Assembly: GCA_037145635.1 (NCBI GenBank)
Contig: JBBCXB010000008.1
Span: 1-64,000 of the forward strand
Source of the DNA: JAATFS01 sp037145635
GTDB taxonomy: Bacteria > Pseudomonadota > Gammaproteobacteria > Xanthomonadales > Xanthomonadaceae
DNA: 64,000 bases
Direction: 5' to 3'
Shown here: positions 1 through 8,197 of the stretch, in pieces
How positions within the stretch are numbered: the stretch's first letter is position 1
Layout: each line of letters opens with the position of its first letter
Translations under genes and position numbers: made by a program
The notes under the pieces: model-generated
The model's input: only the letters and a program-made list of their open reading frames with translations
Databases searched by the model: none
What the model was told of the DNA's origin: nothing

Positions 1-360
1 CAGCGTGGCCGGGGATAGGCGGAGAGCGGCACAGGGATGTGCCGCGGCGGCGAGTCGGACAGGATGTCCGCCCGAGCCGAGGAGCCTGTCCCCGGTCACG
101 CTGGCGCCCCCCCGCCGAAGCCAGCCATCGTCCGGCACGCCCTGAAGCTACGGCTACAGGCGTCGGACAGGACGCCTGCCGAGCCGAGGAGCCTGTCCCG
201 GTCACACTGACGCCCCCTGCCGAAGCCAGCCATCGTCCGGCACGCCCTGAACCTGCGGGCTGCGGGCGTCGGACACGACGTCTGCCGTACGGGGGGAACC
301 TGCCCCCGGTCACGCTGATGCCCTCGCCAAAGCCAGCCATCGTGCCGCGCTCCGGGCATC
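1..360. repeat. Intergenic repeat, family I, tandemly triplicated
   Basis: Gene-free stretch at the window edge. A leader (cagcgtggccggggat..., with a small GCAC/GTGC hairpin near 30-42) is followed by about three tandem copies of a roughly 106-bp unit, starting at GTCGGAC at 54, 162 and 268. Each copy contains cccggtcac followed by a gccaaag/gccgaag-type core and gccagccatcgt. The same family recurs once at 4641-4770 and once, with an inserted microsatellite, at 13537-13740. Stops near the engB 3' end. No open frame here looks coding. The mechanism of spread is unknown. The left boundary lies outside the window. Confidence 0.75.
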
Positions 361-425
361 GCACTAGCGGTTCGCTCGTAGGTCGGGCGCCTCGCTGGCT
401 GGCCCGGGAGCGGCTCGCCGATGCG

Positions 426-1040
426 CTACGGCGTCGCCGCGGGCAACCCCAGCCAGCCGCCGACGATGCCGCGCAGCTCGTCCACGCCCTGGCGCGATTC
501 GCCCGAATAGGCCTGCACGGTGACGCTGTCGCCGAAACGCGTGGCCAGTTCCTTCTTCACCTTCTGCAGCGTCTGGCCCTGCTGGCCGCGGCCGAGCTTG
601 TCGGCCTTGGTGAGCAGCGCATGGGCCGGCAACCCGCGCTCGGCGGCATAGCCCAGCATCTGCAGGTCGTAATCCTTGAGCGGGTGGCGGATGTCCATCA
701 CCACCACCAGCCCGCGCAGCGCCTCGCGACTGCGGAAATACTGGTCGATGAAGGCCTGCCAGTGCGCCTGCAGATCGTGCGGGACCTTGGCATAGCCGTA
801 GCCGGGCAGGTCCACCAAGTAGCGCTCGGGCTGCACCTGGAAGAACACCAACTGCTGGGTGCGGCCGGGGGTCTTGGAGACGCGCGCGAGCGCGTTCTGG
901 CGGGTCAGCGCGTTCAGCGCGCTGGACTTGCCGGCGTTGGAGCGCCCGGCGAAGGCGACCTCGTGACCGCCGTCGTCCGGCAATTGCCGGGCGGTGTGGG
1001 CGGACAACAGGTATCGGGCTTGTTCGATGAGTAGCGACAT
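426..1040 (-). CDS. engB: Ribosome biogenesis GTP-binding protein EngB (YihA/YsxC)
   Basis: 204-residue TRAFAC-class GTPase needed for assembly of the large ribosomal subunit in the cytoplasm. The G motifs are all visible: G1 GRSNAGKSS (residues 32-40), the G2 threonine in KTPGRT (near 57), G3 DLPG (77-80) and G4 TKAD (144-147), followed by a YSGES segment near 178 in the G5 position. Length matches the family. The frame stays open far upstream because of the high G+C content. The start MSLLIEQARYLLSAH is chosen because it matches the usual EngB N-terminus and leaves a normal-sized protein. Transcribed divergently from the cytochrome c4 gene. Assignment is firm. Confidence 0.97.
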   Translation of the reverse strand: MSLLIEQARYLLSAHTARQLPDDGGHEVAFAGRSNAGKSSALNALTRQNALARVSKTPGRTQQLVFFQVQPERYLVDLPGYGYAKVPHDLQAHWQAFIDQYFRSREALRGLVVVMDIRHPLKDYDLQMLGYAAERGLPAHALLTKADKLGRGQQGQTLQKVKKELATRFGDSVTVQAYSGESRQGVDELRGIVGGWLGLPAATP

Positions 1041-1204
1041 CCGCCTAGGATCGCACGTTCGGGGCGGCGGCCGCGCCGCCGCTGCGCGCCCGCGAGCCGG
1101 GTCGGGCGCCTTCGGGGCCCCCGGGCGCTCGCGCCGGAAGGCCCGCCGGCCCCGCCGTGCCGGCGCCGCGGCCGGCGCGCGCGGGGATTTTGCTGCACTG
1201 TTCG

Positions 1205-1234
1205 TTGACCCTGGCGCAAACCGGCAGTGATAAT
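1205..1234 (+). promoter_or_regulatory. Candidate sigma-70 promoter of the cytochrome c4 gene
   Basis: TTGACC at 1205-1210 and GATAAT at 229-234 of the same kilobase (1229-1234), separated by 18 bases, lie about 65 bases upstream of the cytochrome start codon. Among the better sigma-70 matches in this G+C-rich window. Predicted by eye only. Confidence 0.55.
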
Positions 1235-1298
1235 CCGGCGCGCCTGCCACGACCGGCATCAGCCGCCCCGCGGGCCAGGCCATACGGAGCTCTAGCTG

Positions 1299-2102
1299 AT
1301 GCGCCACGCTCGCGTTCTTGCCTTTTCCGCCGTTGCCGTCGCCCTGCCGGTCATCGCCGCGGTCGCGCTCGCGCAGACCGCGGTGACGCCGATCCCCGAC
1401 AACGGTCCGATCCGCATCGCCCCGCTGGACGTGGACCTGTCCAAGACCACCTGGGGCGATCCCAAGGCCGGCCAGGCCAAGGCCACGGCCTGCGCCGCCT
1501 GCCACGGCCCCGACGGCAACCCGGCGGTGGCGATGTACCCGCGCATCGCCGGCCAGAGCGAGCGCTACGTCGCCCACCAGATCGCGCTGATCGCCGGCGG
1601 CCAGCGCACCGGGGGCGCGGTCGCGGCGATGGTGCCGTTCGTGCAGGACCTCACCGCCCAGGACATGCGCGACCTCGGCGCCTATTTCGCCACCCAGAAG
1701 GGCGCCGCCGGCATCGCCGACGACACCGTGGTGACCGAAGGCCCCTACAAGGACATGAAGTTCTACGAGATCGGCCAGAAGCTCTACCGCGGCGGCGACA
1801 GCGCGCGCGGCATCCCGGCCTGCATGGCCTGCCACGGTCCCACCGGCGCCGGCAATCCCGGCCCGGCCTACCCGCACATCGGCGGCCAGCATGCCGAGTA
1901 CGTGGCGCGCCGGCTGCAGGAGTACCAGGCCGGCGCCACGCAGGAGAAGGACCCGGCGCTGTTCAACATCATGGCCCAGGTCACCCACGCGCTGACCGAT
2001 CAGGAGATCCAGGCACTGGCCAGCTACCTGCAGGGCCTGCATGATCGGGCCGACGACGAGGCCGCCGTCGCCCAGGCATCGGGCGCGCCCGCGCGCTTGT
2101 GA
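1299..2102 (+). CDS. Cytochrome c4-type dihaem protein
   Basis: 267-residue exported dihaem cytochrome, probably an electron carrier to a terminal oxidase on the periplasmic side. A hydrophobic N-terminal signal sequence (about residues 8-25, ending LAQ) is followed by two class I cytochrome c domains. Their haem motifs are CAACH (65-69) and CMACH (175-179), and each has a downstream Met in a VPFV- or FNIM-like segment that could be the axial ligand. The two-domain layout with IAGQ/IGGQ repeats after each haem is typical of cytochrome c4. Followed by two DsbA-like lipoproteins, a common Xanthomonadaceae arrangement that may relate to thiol handling of the haem motifs. Confidence 0.93.
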   Translation: MRHARVLAFSAVAVALPVIAAVALAQTAVTPIPDNGPIRIAPLDVDLSKTTWGDPKAGQAKATACAACHGPDGNPAVAMYPRIAGQSERYVAHQIALIAGGQRTGGAVAAMVPFVQDLTAQDMRDLGAYFATQKGAAGIADDTVVTEGPYKDMKFYEIGQKLYRGGDSARGIPACMACHGPTGAGNPGPAYPHIGGQHAEYVARRLQEYQAGATQEKDPALFNIMAQVTHALTDQEIQALASYLQGLHDRADDEAAVAQASGAPARL

Positions 2103-2201
2103 ACCTTGCGGCCGCCGCGGCGGTCGAAGCAGGCCTGCCCCTCCGCAACGCCGGTCCCCAGGCCGGCGTTCGTCTTTCCCTTCCCCCGTTACGGAGACCC
2201 C

Positions 2202-2873
2202 ATGAAATTCCTGTCCCGACTGCCCTCCCTGCTGCTGGTCCTGGCATTGCTGCCGCTGTCGGCGTGCGCCGCCGACGCCGCCCCGCCGGTGGCCGGCGAG
2301 GACTACCTCGAGATCGAGGGCGGCCAGCCCTACGCGCCGCTGGAGGGCAAGGTCGAGGTGGTGGAGATCTTCGGCTACACCTGCCCGCACTGCGCGCACT
2401 TCGAGCCGCAGCTGGAGGCCTGGACCGCACGCCAGTCCCGCTACGTACGGGTCACCCCGCTGCCGGCGGCGTTCGGCGGCCCCTGGGACGCCTTCGCCCG
2501 TGCGTACTTCGCCGCCGACGCACTGGGCGTGGCCAAGCGCAGCCACCGCGCGATGTTCGAGGCGATCCACGACAAGCACAGCGTGCCCAGCCAGAACGTG
2601 TCGCCCGAGGAACTGGCCGCGTTCTACGCCGGCTACGGCGTGGACCCGCAGCGCTTCGTCGCCACCCTCAAGAGCGAGGCGGTGGAGGCCAGGGTGCAGG
2701 CCGCGCGCGAGTTCGCCCTGCGCAGCAAGATCCCTGGCACGCCGGCGGTGGTGGTCAACGGGCGCTACCTGGTGCGCGGCCACAGCTTCGAGGACGTGCT
2801 GCGCGTGACCGACTACCTGATCGCCCGCGAGCACGCGCCCGCCAAGCCAGCCCAGCCCGCCCGCGCCCGCTGA
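2202..2873 (+). CDS. dsbA: DsbA-type thiol:disulfide interchange lipoprotein (CPHC)
   Basis: 223-residue periplasmic disulfide oxidoreductase. The start at 2202 is preferred over upstream in-frame codons because a GGAG ribosome-binding site lies just before it and a signal peptide follows directly. The N-terminus ends in a lipobox (LPLSAC, Cys22), so it is probably membrane-anchored. The thioredoxin fold carries the active site CPHC (61-64), the same dipeptide as E. coli DsbA, and a cis-Pro loop GTPAVVVNG. It probably introduces disulfides into exported proteins. The next gene is a paralogue with a different active-site dipeptide. Confident in family. Substrate range is not visible. Confidence 0.92.
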   Translation: MKFLSRLPSLLLVLALLPLSACAADAAPPVAGEDYLEIEGGQPYAPLEGKVEVVEIFGYTCPHCAHFEPQLEAWTARQSRYVRVTPLPAAFGGPWDAFARAYFAADALGVAKRSHRAMFEAIHDKHSVPSQNVSPEELAAFYAGYGVDPQRFVATLKSEAVEARVQAAREFALRSKIPGTPAVVVNGRYLVRGHSFEDVLRVTDYLIAREHAPAKPAQPARAR

Positions 2874-2979
2874 GGGCGCCCGGCCGGCGCGCACACCCGC
2901 CGCCCCGGGCCGGCATGTCATCATGAGGCGTTCCGCCGGCCGGCGGCCGCCCCCTACGTTCCTGCTGGAGATGCACTCG

Positions 2980-3795
2980 ATGAAGACCCGCTTCGCCCTG
3001 ACCCTGATGGCGCTGTTGCCGATCCTCGTGGCCTGCAAGGCGCAGGACGGCAGCGCCGATACCGCGCCCGCCACCGCCACCCCGGCCAGCGCGCCCGCCG
3101 AGGCGACCCCGCCCGCCGCCGCGCCGGCCGCCGAGACCGCACCGGACACCGCGGCCGCGGCCCCGAGCGAGCCCTCGGCGCCGGCCGCCGCCTCCCCGGC
3201 CCAGGCCCCCAGCGGTCCCGAGCCCGTGGCCGGCACCGACTATGTCGACATCGACGGCGGCCAGGCGTTCCAGCCGGCGGCTGGCAAGATCGAGGTCGCC
3301 GAGATCTTCGGCTACGTCTGCCCCGCCTGCGCCCGCTTCCAGCCGCTGGTCGGCCCGTGGAAGGCCGGCCTGCCGTCGGACGTGCACTTCGTCTACGTGC
3401 CGGCGATGTTCGGCGGCACCTGGGACGACTATGCACGCGCCTTCTATGCGGCCGAGGCGCTGGGCGTGCTCGACAAGACCCACGACGCGCTGTACCAGGC
3501 CATCCATGTCGACCAGAGCCTGAAGGGCGAGCGCGGCCGCGACTCGGTGCAGGACATCGCCAAGTTCTACGCCAAGTACGGCGTGGACCCGAAGACCTTC
3601 GCCGACACCATGTCCAGCTTCAGCGTGTCGGCCAAGACCAACCGCGCCAAGCAGTTCGCCGCGCGCAGCAAGATCAGCGGCACGCCGTCGCTGATCATCA
3701 ACGGCAAGTACCTGGTCAAGGGCACCAGCTACCAGGACATGCTGCGCATCGCCGACCACCTGATCGCGCGCGAGCGCGCCGCGACGGCCAAGTAA
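2980..3795 (+). CDS. DsbA-like lipoprotein with Ala/Pro-rich linker (CPAC)
   Basis: 271-residue paralogue of the preceding gene. The start at 2980 has GGAG nine bases upstream; an ATG at 2971 abuts that site and is less likely. A signal peptide with lipobox-like LVAC (Cys19) is followed by an Ala/Pro/Thr-rich low-complexity linker (about 25-80), then a DsbA thioredoxin domain with active site CPAC (114-117) and cis-Pro loop GTPSLIING. DsbA enzymes normally have CPHC. Replacing His by Ala should change the redox potential, so this copy may be a weaker oxidant or have another role. About 100 bases separate the two genes, which are probably co-transcribed. Confidence 0.9.
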   Translation: MKTRFALTLMALLPILVACKAQDGSADTAPATATPASAPAEATPPAAAPAAETAPDTAAAAPSEPSAPAAASPAQAPSGPEPVAGTDYVDIDGGQAFQPAAGKIEVAEIFGYVCPACARFQPLVGPWKAGLPSDVHFVYVPAMFGGTWDDYARAFYAAEALGVLDKTHDALYQAIHVDQSLKGERGRDSVQDIAKFYAKYGVDPKTFADTMSSFSVSAKTNRAKQFAARSKISGTPSLIINGKYLVKGTSYQDMLRIADHLIARERAATAK

Positions 3796-3814
3796 GCCAG
3801 GGCCAGACCGCCTC

Positions 3815-4582
3815 GTGACCGCTTCCGAAACGCGCACCCTGCGGGTGCTGACCGCCAACATCCAGGCCGGCTCCAGCACCCGCCGCTACAGCGACTACGT
3901 GACCCGCAGCTGGTCGCACGCGCTGCCGCTGGGGAGCAAGCGCAACAGCCTGGACAGCATCGCCAAGCTCGCCGGCGAGCGCGACATCGTGGGCCTGCAG
4001 GAGAGCGATCCCGGCAGCCTGCGCTCGGGCTTCACCAACCAGACCCATTATCTGGCCGAGCGTGCCGGCTTCCACTACTGGAGCCACCAGCCCAACCGGC
4101 GCATGGGCGGCGTGGCCTCCAGCGCCAACGGGCTGCTCAGCAAGCTGGAACCGGTCGAGGTCCAGGACCACGCCCTGCCCGGCCGCATCGGCGGGCGCGG
4201 CGTGCTGCTGGCCAAGTTCGGCGACGGCCGCGACGGGCTCGCGGTGGCGGTGGCGCACCTGTCGCTGGGCGCGAACTCGCGCATGGCGCAGCTGGCCTTC
4301 ATCGCCGAATTGCTGGGCGACCATCCCAACGCGATCCTGATGGGCGACTTCAACTGCGTGGCCGACCGCCCGGAGATGCAGTCGCTGTACCGGCACACCC
4401 GGCTGCAGCCGCCCGGGTGCGTGGTGCCGACCTTCCCGAGCTGGCGCCCGGAGCGCGCCATCGACCACATCCTGGTCAGCGAGGGATTGAGCGTGGAACG
4501 CACCGAGGCGATCGCCGCGGCGTTCTCCGACCACCTCGCGGTGGGCATGGACATCGCAATCCCGAGCACGATGCTGCGCTAG
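3815..4582 (+). CDS. Endonuclease/exonuclease/phosphatase family protein
   Basis: 255-residue metal-dependent phosphodiesterase or nuclease-fold protein without a visible signal peptide, so cytoplasmic. Motifs of the EEP superfamily are present in order: N-terminal TANIQAG, the metal-binding Glu in GLQESD, MGDFNC with catalytic Asp and Asn, and the C-terminal AIDHILVS plus SDHLAVG segments. It starts with GTG only 19 bases after the second DsbA gene, so it is probably in the same transcript. The substrate cannot be told from the sequence; members cut DNA, phosphoinositides, sphingomyelin or nucleotides. Confidence 0.85.
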   Translation: MTASETRTLRVLTANIQAGSSTRRYSDYVTRSWSHALPLGSKRNSLDSIAKLAGERDIVGLQESDPGSLRSGFTNQTHYLAERAGFHYWSHQPNRRMGGVASSANGLLSKLEPVEVQDHALPGRIGGRGVLLAKFGDGRDGLAVAVAHLSLGANSRMAQLAFIAELLGDHPNAILMGDFNCVADRPEMQSLYRHTRLQPPGCVVPTFPSWRPERAIDHILVSEGLSVERTEAIAAAFSDHLAVGMDIAIPSTMLR

Positions 4583-4640
4583 CCGCAGCGCCTCGTGCGT
4601 CCCCGAATCGACCGGCTGAAGCGCTGCGACGCGCCGAAGC

Positions 4641-4770
4641 GTCAGCGTGGCCGGGGACAGGTGGAGAGCGGCACTCCGGATGTGCCGCGGCGGAGGGTCG
4701 GACAGGACATCTGCCGCGCCGGGGAGCCTGTCCCCGGTCACGCCGAAGCCCCCACCGAAGCCGGCCGATC
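4641..4770. repeat. Intergenic repeat, family I, single copy
   Basis: Begins gtcagcgtggccggggac and continues through a GCAC/GTGC mini-hairpin, gtcggacaggac and cccggtcacgcc. It aligns along its length with the elements at 1-360 and 13537-13740. It sits just after the EEP gene and is followed by a family II element. The whole 4583-5082 gap holds only these repeats and a palindrome. Confidence 0.75.
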
Positions 4771-4870
4771 TGACGGCATGGGTGTCGCTGCTGCGCGGCG
4801 GCGGCCTTCGCCTCTGTTTCCGGGCAGGGGCGGCTGCGCGGCGGGGCGCAGGTGCACGCCCACCGCCTGC

Positions 4871-5009
4871 GCGGGAGCGGCCCATGGGTGCCGGGGCAGA
4901 ACACGCCGTGAACCCGTCCCTGGGGGCTCTTCCACGCGCCCTGTCGTGGAAGGTCCTGCCCCGGCACCCGCGGACCCCTCTGCATGCAGGGCCGCGTTGG
5001 CGGAAACGA
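4871..5009. repeat. Intergenic repeat, family II, 139-bp nested palindrome
   Basis: Starts gcgggagcggccc, ends near ggcggaaac, and is nearly identical in sequence and length to 13775-13913. Outer arms ggtgccggggcag and ctgccccggcacc are inverted. An inner pair around cttccacg and cgtggaag forms a second hairpin. The conserved centre includes cgtgaacccgtccctggggg. It looks like a non-coding palindromic element mobilised or amplified within this genome. Confidence 0.8.
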
Positions 5010-5051
5010 AAGCGCTCTTCGCCGACCGCCAAGGAGTACGTCCGCGCCCGT

Positions 5052-5065
5052 GCCATCGCGATGGC
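5052..5065. other. Perfect 14-bp palindrome downstream of a TonB receptor gene
   Basis: GCCATCGCGATGGC lies about 20 bases beyond the stop codon of the minus-strand receptor gene. It could form the stem of a terminator, but no T-run follows on the minus strand, so its role is unclear. Confidence 0.4.
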
Positions 5066-5082
5066 GGCGCTCCGCCCGTGTC

Positions 5083-7956
5083 CTAGAACTTCAGGTCCGC
5101 GCGCACGTACCAGTAGCGGCCGCCCGGGATGTCGTAGGTGGACGCGTCGTAGCCGTTGAGCGAGCACGACAGGCAGATCGGCGGATCCTTGTCGAACACG
5201 TTGTTGAGCCCGGCGGTCAGCTGCAGGCCGTTGAGCCAGCGCAGTTTGTAGCCCAGCTGGGCATCGTGGTAGGTGATCGCATCCAGGGTATTGGTGCCTG
5301 CGGTCGGGTTCGAGCACACCGCGAACGCAATCGCGTCGCCGCAGTCCTCGGTGAGCTCGGAGATGTGGCGCACTGTCCACGACGCCGTCCAGTCGCCGCG
5401 CGACCAGCCCAGGGTGGCGTTGCTCGTCCACTCCGGGATCGCGCTGTCCACCACCTCCACGCCCGGCGCCTGCGGCTGCACCTGCCCGGCCGCACCGGTG
5501 GCCTGATAGCGGCCGACGAAGGTGTTCTGCCACGACAGCTTGAACCGCCCCAGCGCCGTCTCCGGCAGCGTCCAGAACAGGTCCACGTCCCAGCCGTCGG
5601 TCTTGATCGAGCCGAGGTTGGTGAGCCGGTTGTTGAACGCGTTGATGCCGCCGGTCGTGGCGCGGGTGATGCCGTCGCAGTACAGCGGGTCGAGCGAGTC
5701 CACGCACAGGTCGAGCTGGCTCTGCGCGTTGATCGCCTGGATCGCCCCGTCGACGTGGTGGCGGTAGAACGTCACCTCGACGTCGAAGCGGTCCGACCAG
5801 CCCGCGTTGCTGCCGAACCCCGGGCTCCACACGAAACCGGTACTGAAGCTGCGCGAGCGCTCCGGGTCCAGCGCCTGGTTGCCGCCGGTGGTCACCGAGA
5901 TCTGCGAATTGGCCTGCTGGTAGCCGGCCGGCACCCCGAGCGCGGCGCAGTTGGCGGCGCTGCCGCGCGGCGCGGTGCCGCCCAGGCCGATCGAGCACGG
6001 GTCGGACAGCGTCAGGTCGGCGCGCGCCGCCGAGCCGTAGAGCTCGCCGATGGTGGGCGCGCGGAACCCTTCGGCATACGTGGTGCGCAGCACGAACTCG
6101 TCGGTCACCTGCCAGCGCAGGCCGTACTTGGGGGTGAACTCGCCGCCGAACGTGGAATAGTCCGAGTAGCGGCCGGCCAGGCTGAGGTCGAGTTTGTCGC
6201 CCAGCGCCGAGTCCGCGAAGATCGGCACGCTCAGTTCGAGGTAGGCCTCGTTGACGTCGTAGCTGCCGGAGGTCGGCAGCGACGGCACGCCGTTGTAGTG
6301 CCCGGCCACCGTGAGCGCGTCGGGCTGGTAGCGGCCCTCGTACTTGCGGTACTCGTAGCCGGTGGCGAACGCCAGCGGCCCGGCCGGCAGCTGGGCCAGC
6401 TCGCTGCTGAGGTTGGCGGTGAACAGGCTCAGCTCGTTCTGGCTGCGGTCGCGTACCACCGGCTGGATCCACTGCAGCATCGCCGGGGTGATGCTGCCGG
6501 CCCCGCTGAAGATGTCCAGCGGCACGCAGCCGGCCACCGCCGCGCACGCCGCCGGATCGCCCAGCGCCAGGTTGATGTTGTAGAGGTTGTAGCTGCCGTG
6601 GTTGGTCTGCTCGGCCTTGTTCTTGCTGTACATGCCGTTGACGTCCCAGAACCAGCTGCGCGATGCGGCCTGGAAGCTGCCGACCAGGCCGGTGGCGAAA
6701 TACTGCGTGTCGACGCGCTGCTTGAACACGCGGTTGCCGCCTTCGACCGGGCGCCGCCCGATCTGCACCAGGTTGGTCGCCGAATCCAGGTCGAAGCCGA
6801 ACGGGTTGTAGGGATTCAGCGCCGAGATCACGATGTTGTCGGCCAGCGGATTGCCGGTGCCGGCGTCGGGGCCGAGGAAGATCGGCTCCGGCCCGGCCTG
6901 GTTGGTCGAGTCGCGGCGGTTGCCCAGCGCCTTGACGTAGCCCTGCACGTCGTCGCTGAAGTAGAAGCGGAACTGGCCGAACACGCCGGTGCGCTCGGAC
7001 GGCGTCAGCAGCAGGTTCTCGGCGGCGAAGTTGTAGCGGTCGGCGGTGCCGAAGCAGTGGTAGTCGTCGCTGCGGCTGCAGCCGGCGCTGCCGTCGTAGC
7101 GCGGCGTGCCGACCCCGGCGTTGGGCGTGAGGTCCTGCTCGGCGCCGGTGGTGGGATCGGTGAAGATGAAGCGCCCGTCCGGGGTGGCCGAGCTGCCGAA
7201 CGCCAGCCCCGTGCCCGGCACCGGGAAGCGCGCCTGCGCGCGGTCGCGCGCGTAGATCGGGTCCTGCTTCACGTAGCTCGCGCCCAGGAACAGGCTGAAG
7301 CGGTCGCCGCGGTTGCCCCAGGCCAGGTCCACGCCCTGCTGGGCGCCGTCGCGCTTGCCGTACTGGCCGTAGTTCAGCGTCACCTGGGCGCCGTCGAACT
7401 CGCGCCGGGTGATGATGTTGACCACGCCGGCCACCGCGTCCGAGCCGTACAGCGAGGAGGCGCCGTCCTCCAGCACCTCGATGCGCTCGACGATCGCCAG
7501 CGGGATGGTGTTGAGGTCGGTCGACGAGCCCACGCCCGAGGCCGAGGACTCGTTGACCCAGCGGATGCCGTCGACCAGCACCAGCACGCGCTTGGAGCCG
7601 AGGTGGCGCAGGTCCACCTGCGCCGAACCGGCACCGACGCCGCCCCCGTCCGGCGGGAAGCCGAAGTTGCCCGAGGAATTGAACTTGGTGTTGAGCGCCG
7701 AGCCGGACGCGGTGAGCTCCTGCAGCACGTCGCCGATCGAGGTCAGGCCGGTGCGCTCGATGTCGGCCCGGCTGAGGGTCTGGATCGGCACCTGGCCCTG
7801 CATCTCGGCGGTCTTGATGCGGGTACCGGTGACCTGGACGCTGTCCAGGGTGCGCGCGTCGCCGGGCGGTTGCTGGGCTCCGGCCAGCGCAGGCAGCGAC
7901 AGCAGTGCGGCGAGTTCGACGACCAGGCAGGCACGACGGTGAACGAGGCGCTTCAT
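5083..7956 (-). CDS. TonB-dependent outer-membrane receptor
   Basis: 957-residue receptor, about the usual size. The start at 7956 (MKRLVHRRACLVVELAALL...) gives a signal peptide ending near LAGAQQ; longer in-frame starts would bury it. A plug domain follows (VQVTGTRIK, then LVLVDGIRW and YGSDAVAGVVNIITRREF), then a 22-strand-type barrel ending in the aromatic YWYVRADLKF needed for outer-membrane insertion. The conserved receptor segment GEFTPKYGLRWQVTDEFVLRTTYAEGFRAP is seen mid-barrel. Ligand unknown. It stands alone, with no transporter or regulator nearby. It differs from the three receptors of the NAG locus, lacking their SAEDIGKFP plug motif. Confidence 0.93.
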   Translation of the reverse strand: MKRLVHRRACLVVELAALLSLPALAGAQQPPGDARTLDSVQVTGTRIKTAEMQGQVPIQTLSRADIERTGLTSIGDVLQELTASGSALNTKFNSSGNFGFPPDGGGVGAGSAQVDLRHLGSKRVLVLVDGIRWVNESSASGVGSSTDLNTIPLAIVERIEVLEDGASSLYGSDAVAGVVNIITRREFDGAQVTLNYGQYGKRDGAQQGVDLAWGNRGDRFSLFLGASYVKQDPIYARDRAQARFPVPGTGLAFGSSATPDGRFIFTDPTTGAEQDLTPNAGVGTPRYDGSAGCSRSDDYHCFGTADRYNFAAENLLLTPSERTGVFGQFRFYFSDDVQGYVKALGNRRDSTNQAGPEPIFLGPDAGTGNPLADNIVISALNPYNPFGFDLDSATNLVQIGRRPVEGGNRVFKQRVDTQYFATGLVGSFQAASRSWFWDVNGMYSKNKAEQTNHGSYNLYNINLALGDPAACAAVAGCVPLDIFSGAGSITPAMLQWIQPVVRDRSQNELSLFTANLSSELAQLPAGPLAFATGYEYRKYEGRYQPDALTVAGHYNGVPSLPTSGSYDVNEAYLELSVPIFADSALGDKLDLSLAGRYSDYSTFGGEFTPKYGLRWQVTDEFVLRTTYAEGFRAPTIGELYGSAARADLTLSDPCSIGLGGTAPRGSAANCAALGVPAGYQQANSQISVTTGGNQALDPERSRSFSTGFVWSPGFGSNAGWSDRFDVEVTFYRHHVDGAIQAINAQSQLDLCVDSLDPLYCDGITRATTGGINAFNNRLTNLGSIKTDGWDVDLFWTLPETALGRFKLSWQNTFVGRYQATGAAGQVQPQAPGVEVVDSAIPEWTSNATLGWSRGDWTASWTVRHISELTEDCGDAIAFAVCSNPTAGTNTLDAITYHDAQLGYKLRWLNGLQLTAGLNNVFDKDPPICLSCSLNGYDASTYDIPGGRYWYVRADLKF

Positions 7957-8018
7957 CCTTGCTCTCTCCAAGACGGACGGGAAGGACCGCTCGCCCCCTT
8001 GCCGCACGGTCTGCCGGA

Positions 8019-8047
8019 CTATTAAACGAATCATTAACAGATGGCAA
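8019..8047 (-). promoter_or_regulatory. Candidate promoter of the TonB receptor gene
   Basis: Read on the minus strand: TTGCCA (8047-8042), 17 bases, TAATAG (8024-8019), about 60 bases upstream of the start at 7956. It sits in the only A+T-rich island of this divergent intergenic region. Prediction by eye. Confidence 0.45.
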
Positions 8048-8197
8048 GACGCGCCACACCATGACACCCGCCGCCACCCGGGCCGGACCGGGTGCCGGCC
8101 GCGACCGCCGCCCGGGGGCGCCGCACCGGTGCGCCTGAAGGGAGACCGGGCACACGCTTCACCCTGGCTATTCAGCCGCGTTGGGTATCATCGTGCA

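Noticed and set aside
4871..5009. Small protein gene within the family II repeat
   Set aside because: The only conserved property of the two copies is base-pairing symmetry, not reading frame. No ribosome-binding site is present.
4984..8025. 1013-codon plus-strand frame opposite the receptor gene
   Set aside because: The minus strand encodes a receptor with signal peptide, plug and terminal aromatic residue; the plus frame has none of these and is its antisense shadow.
3716..8155. Very long minus-strand open frame over the TonB receptor and EEP genes
   Set aside because: Arg/Ala/Pro-rich translation without family motifs, lying across real genes in another frame. It is an artefact of high G+C content.
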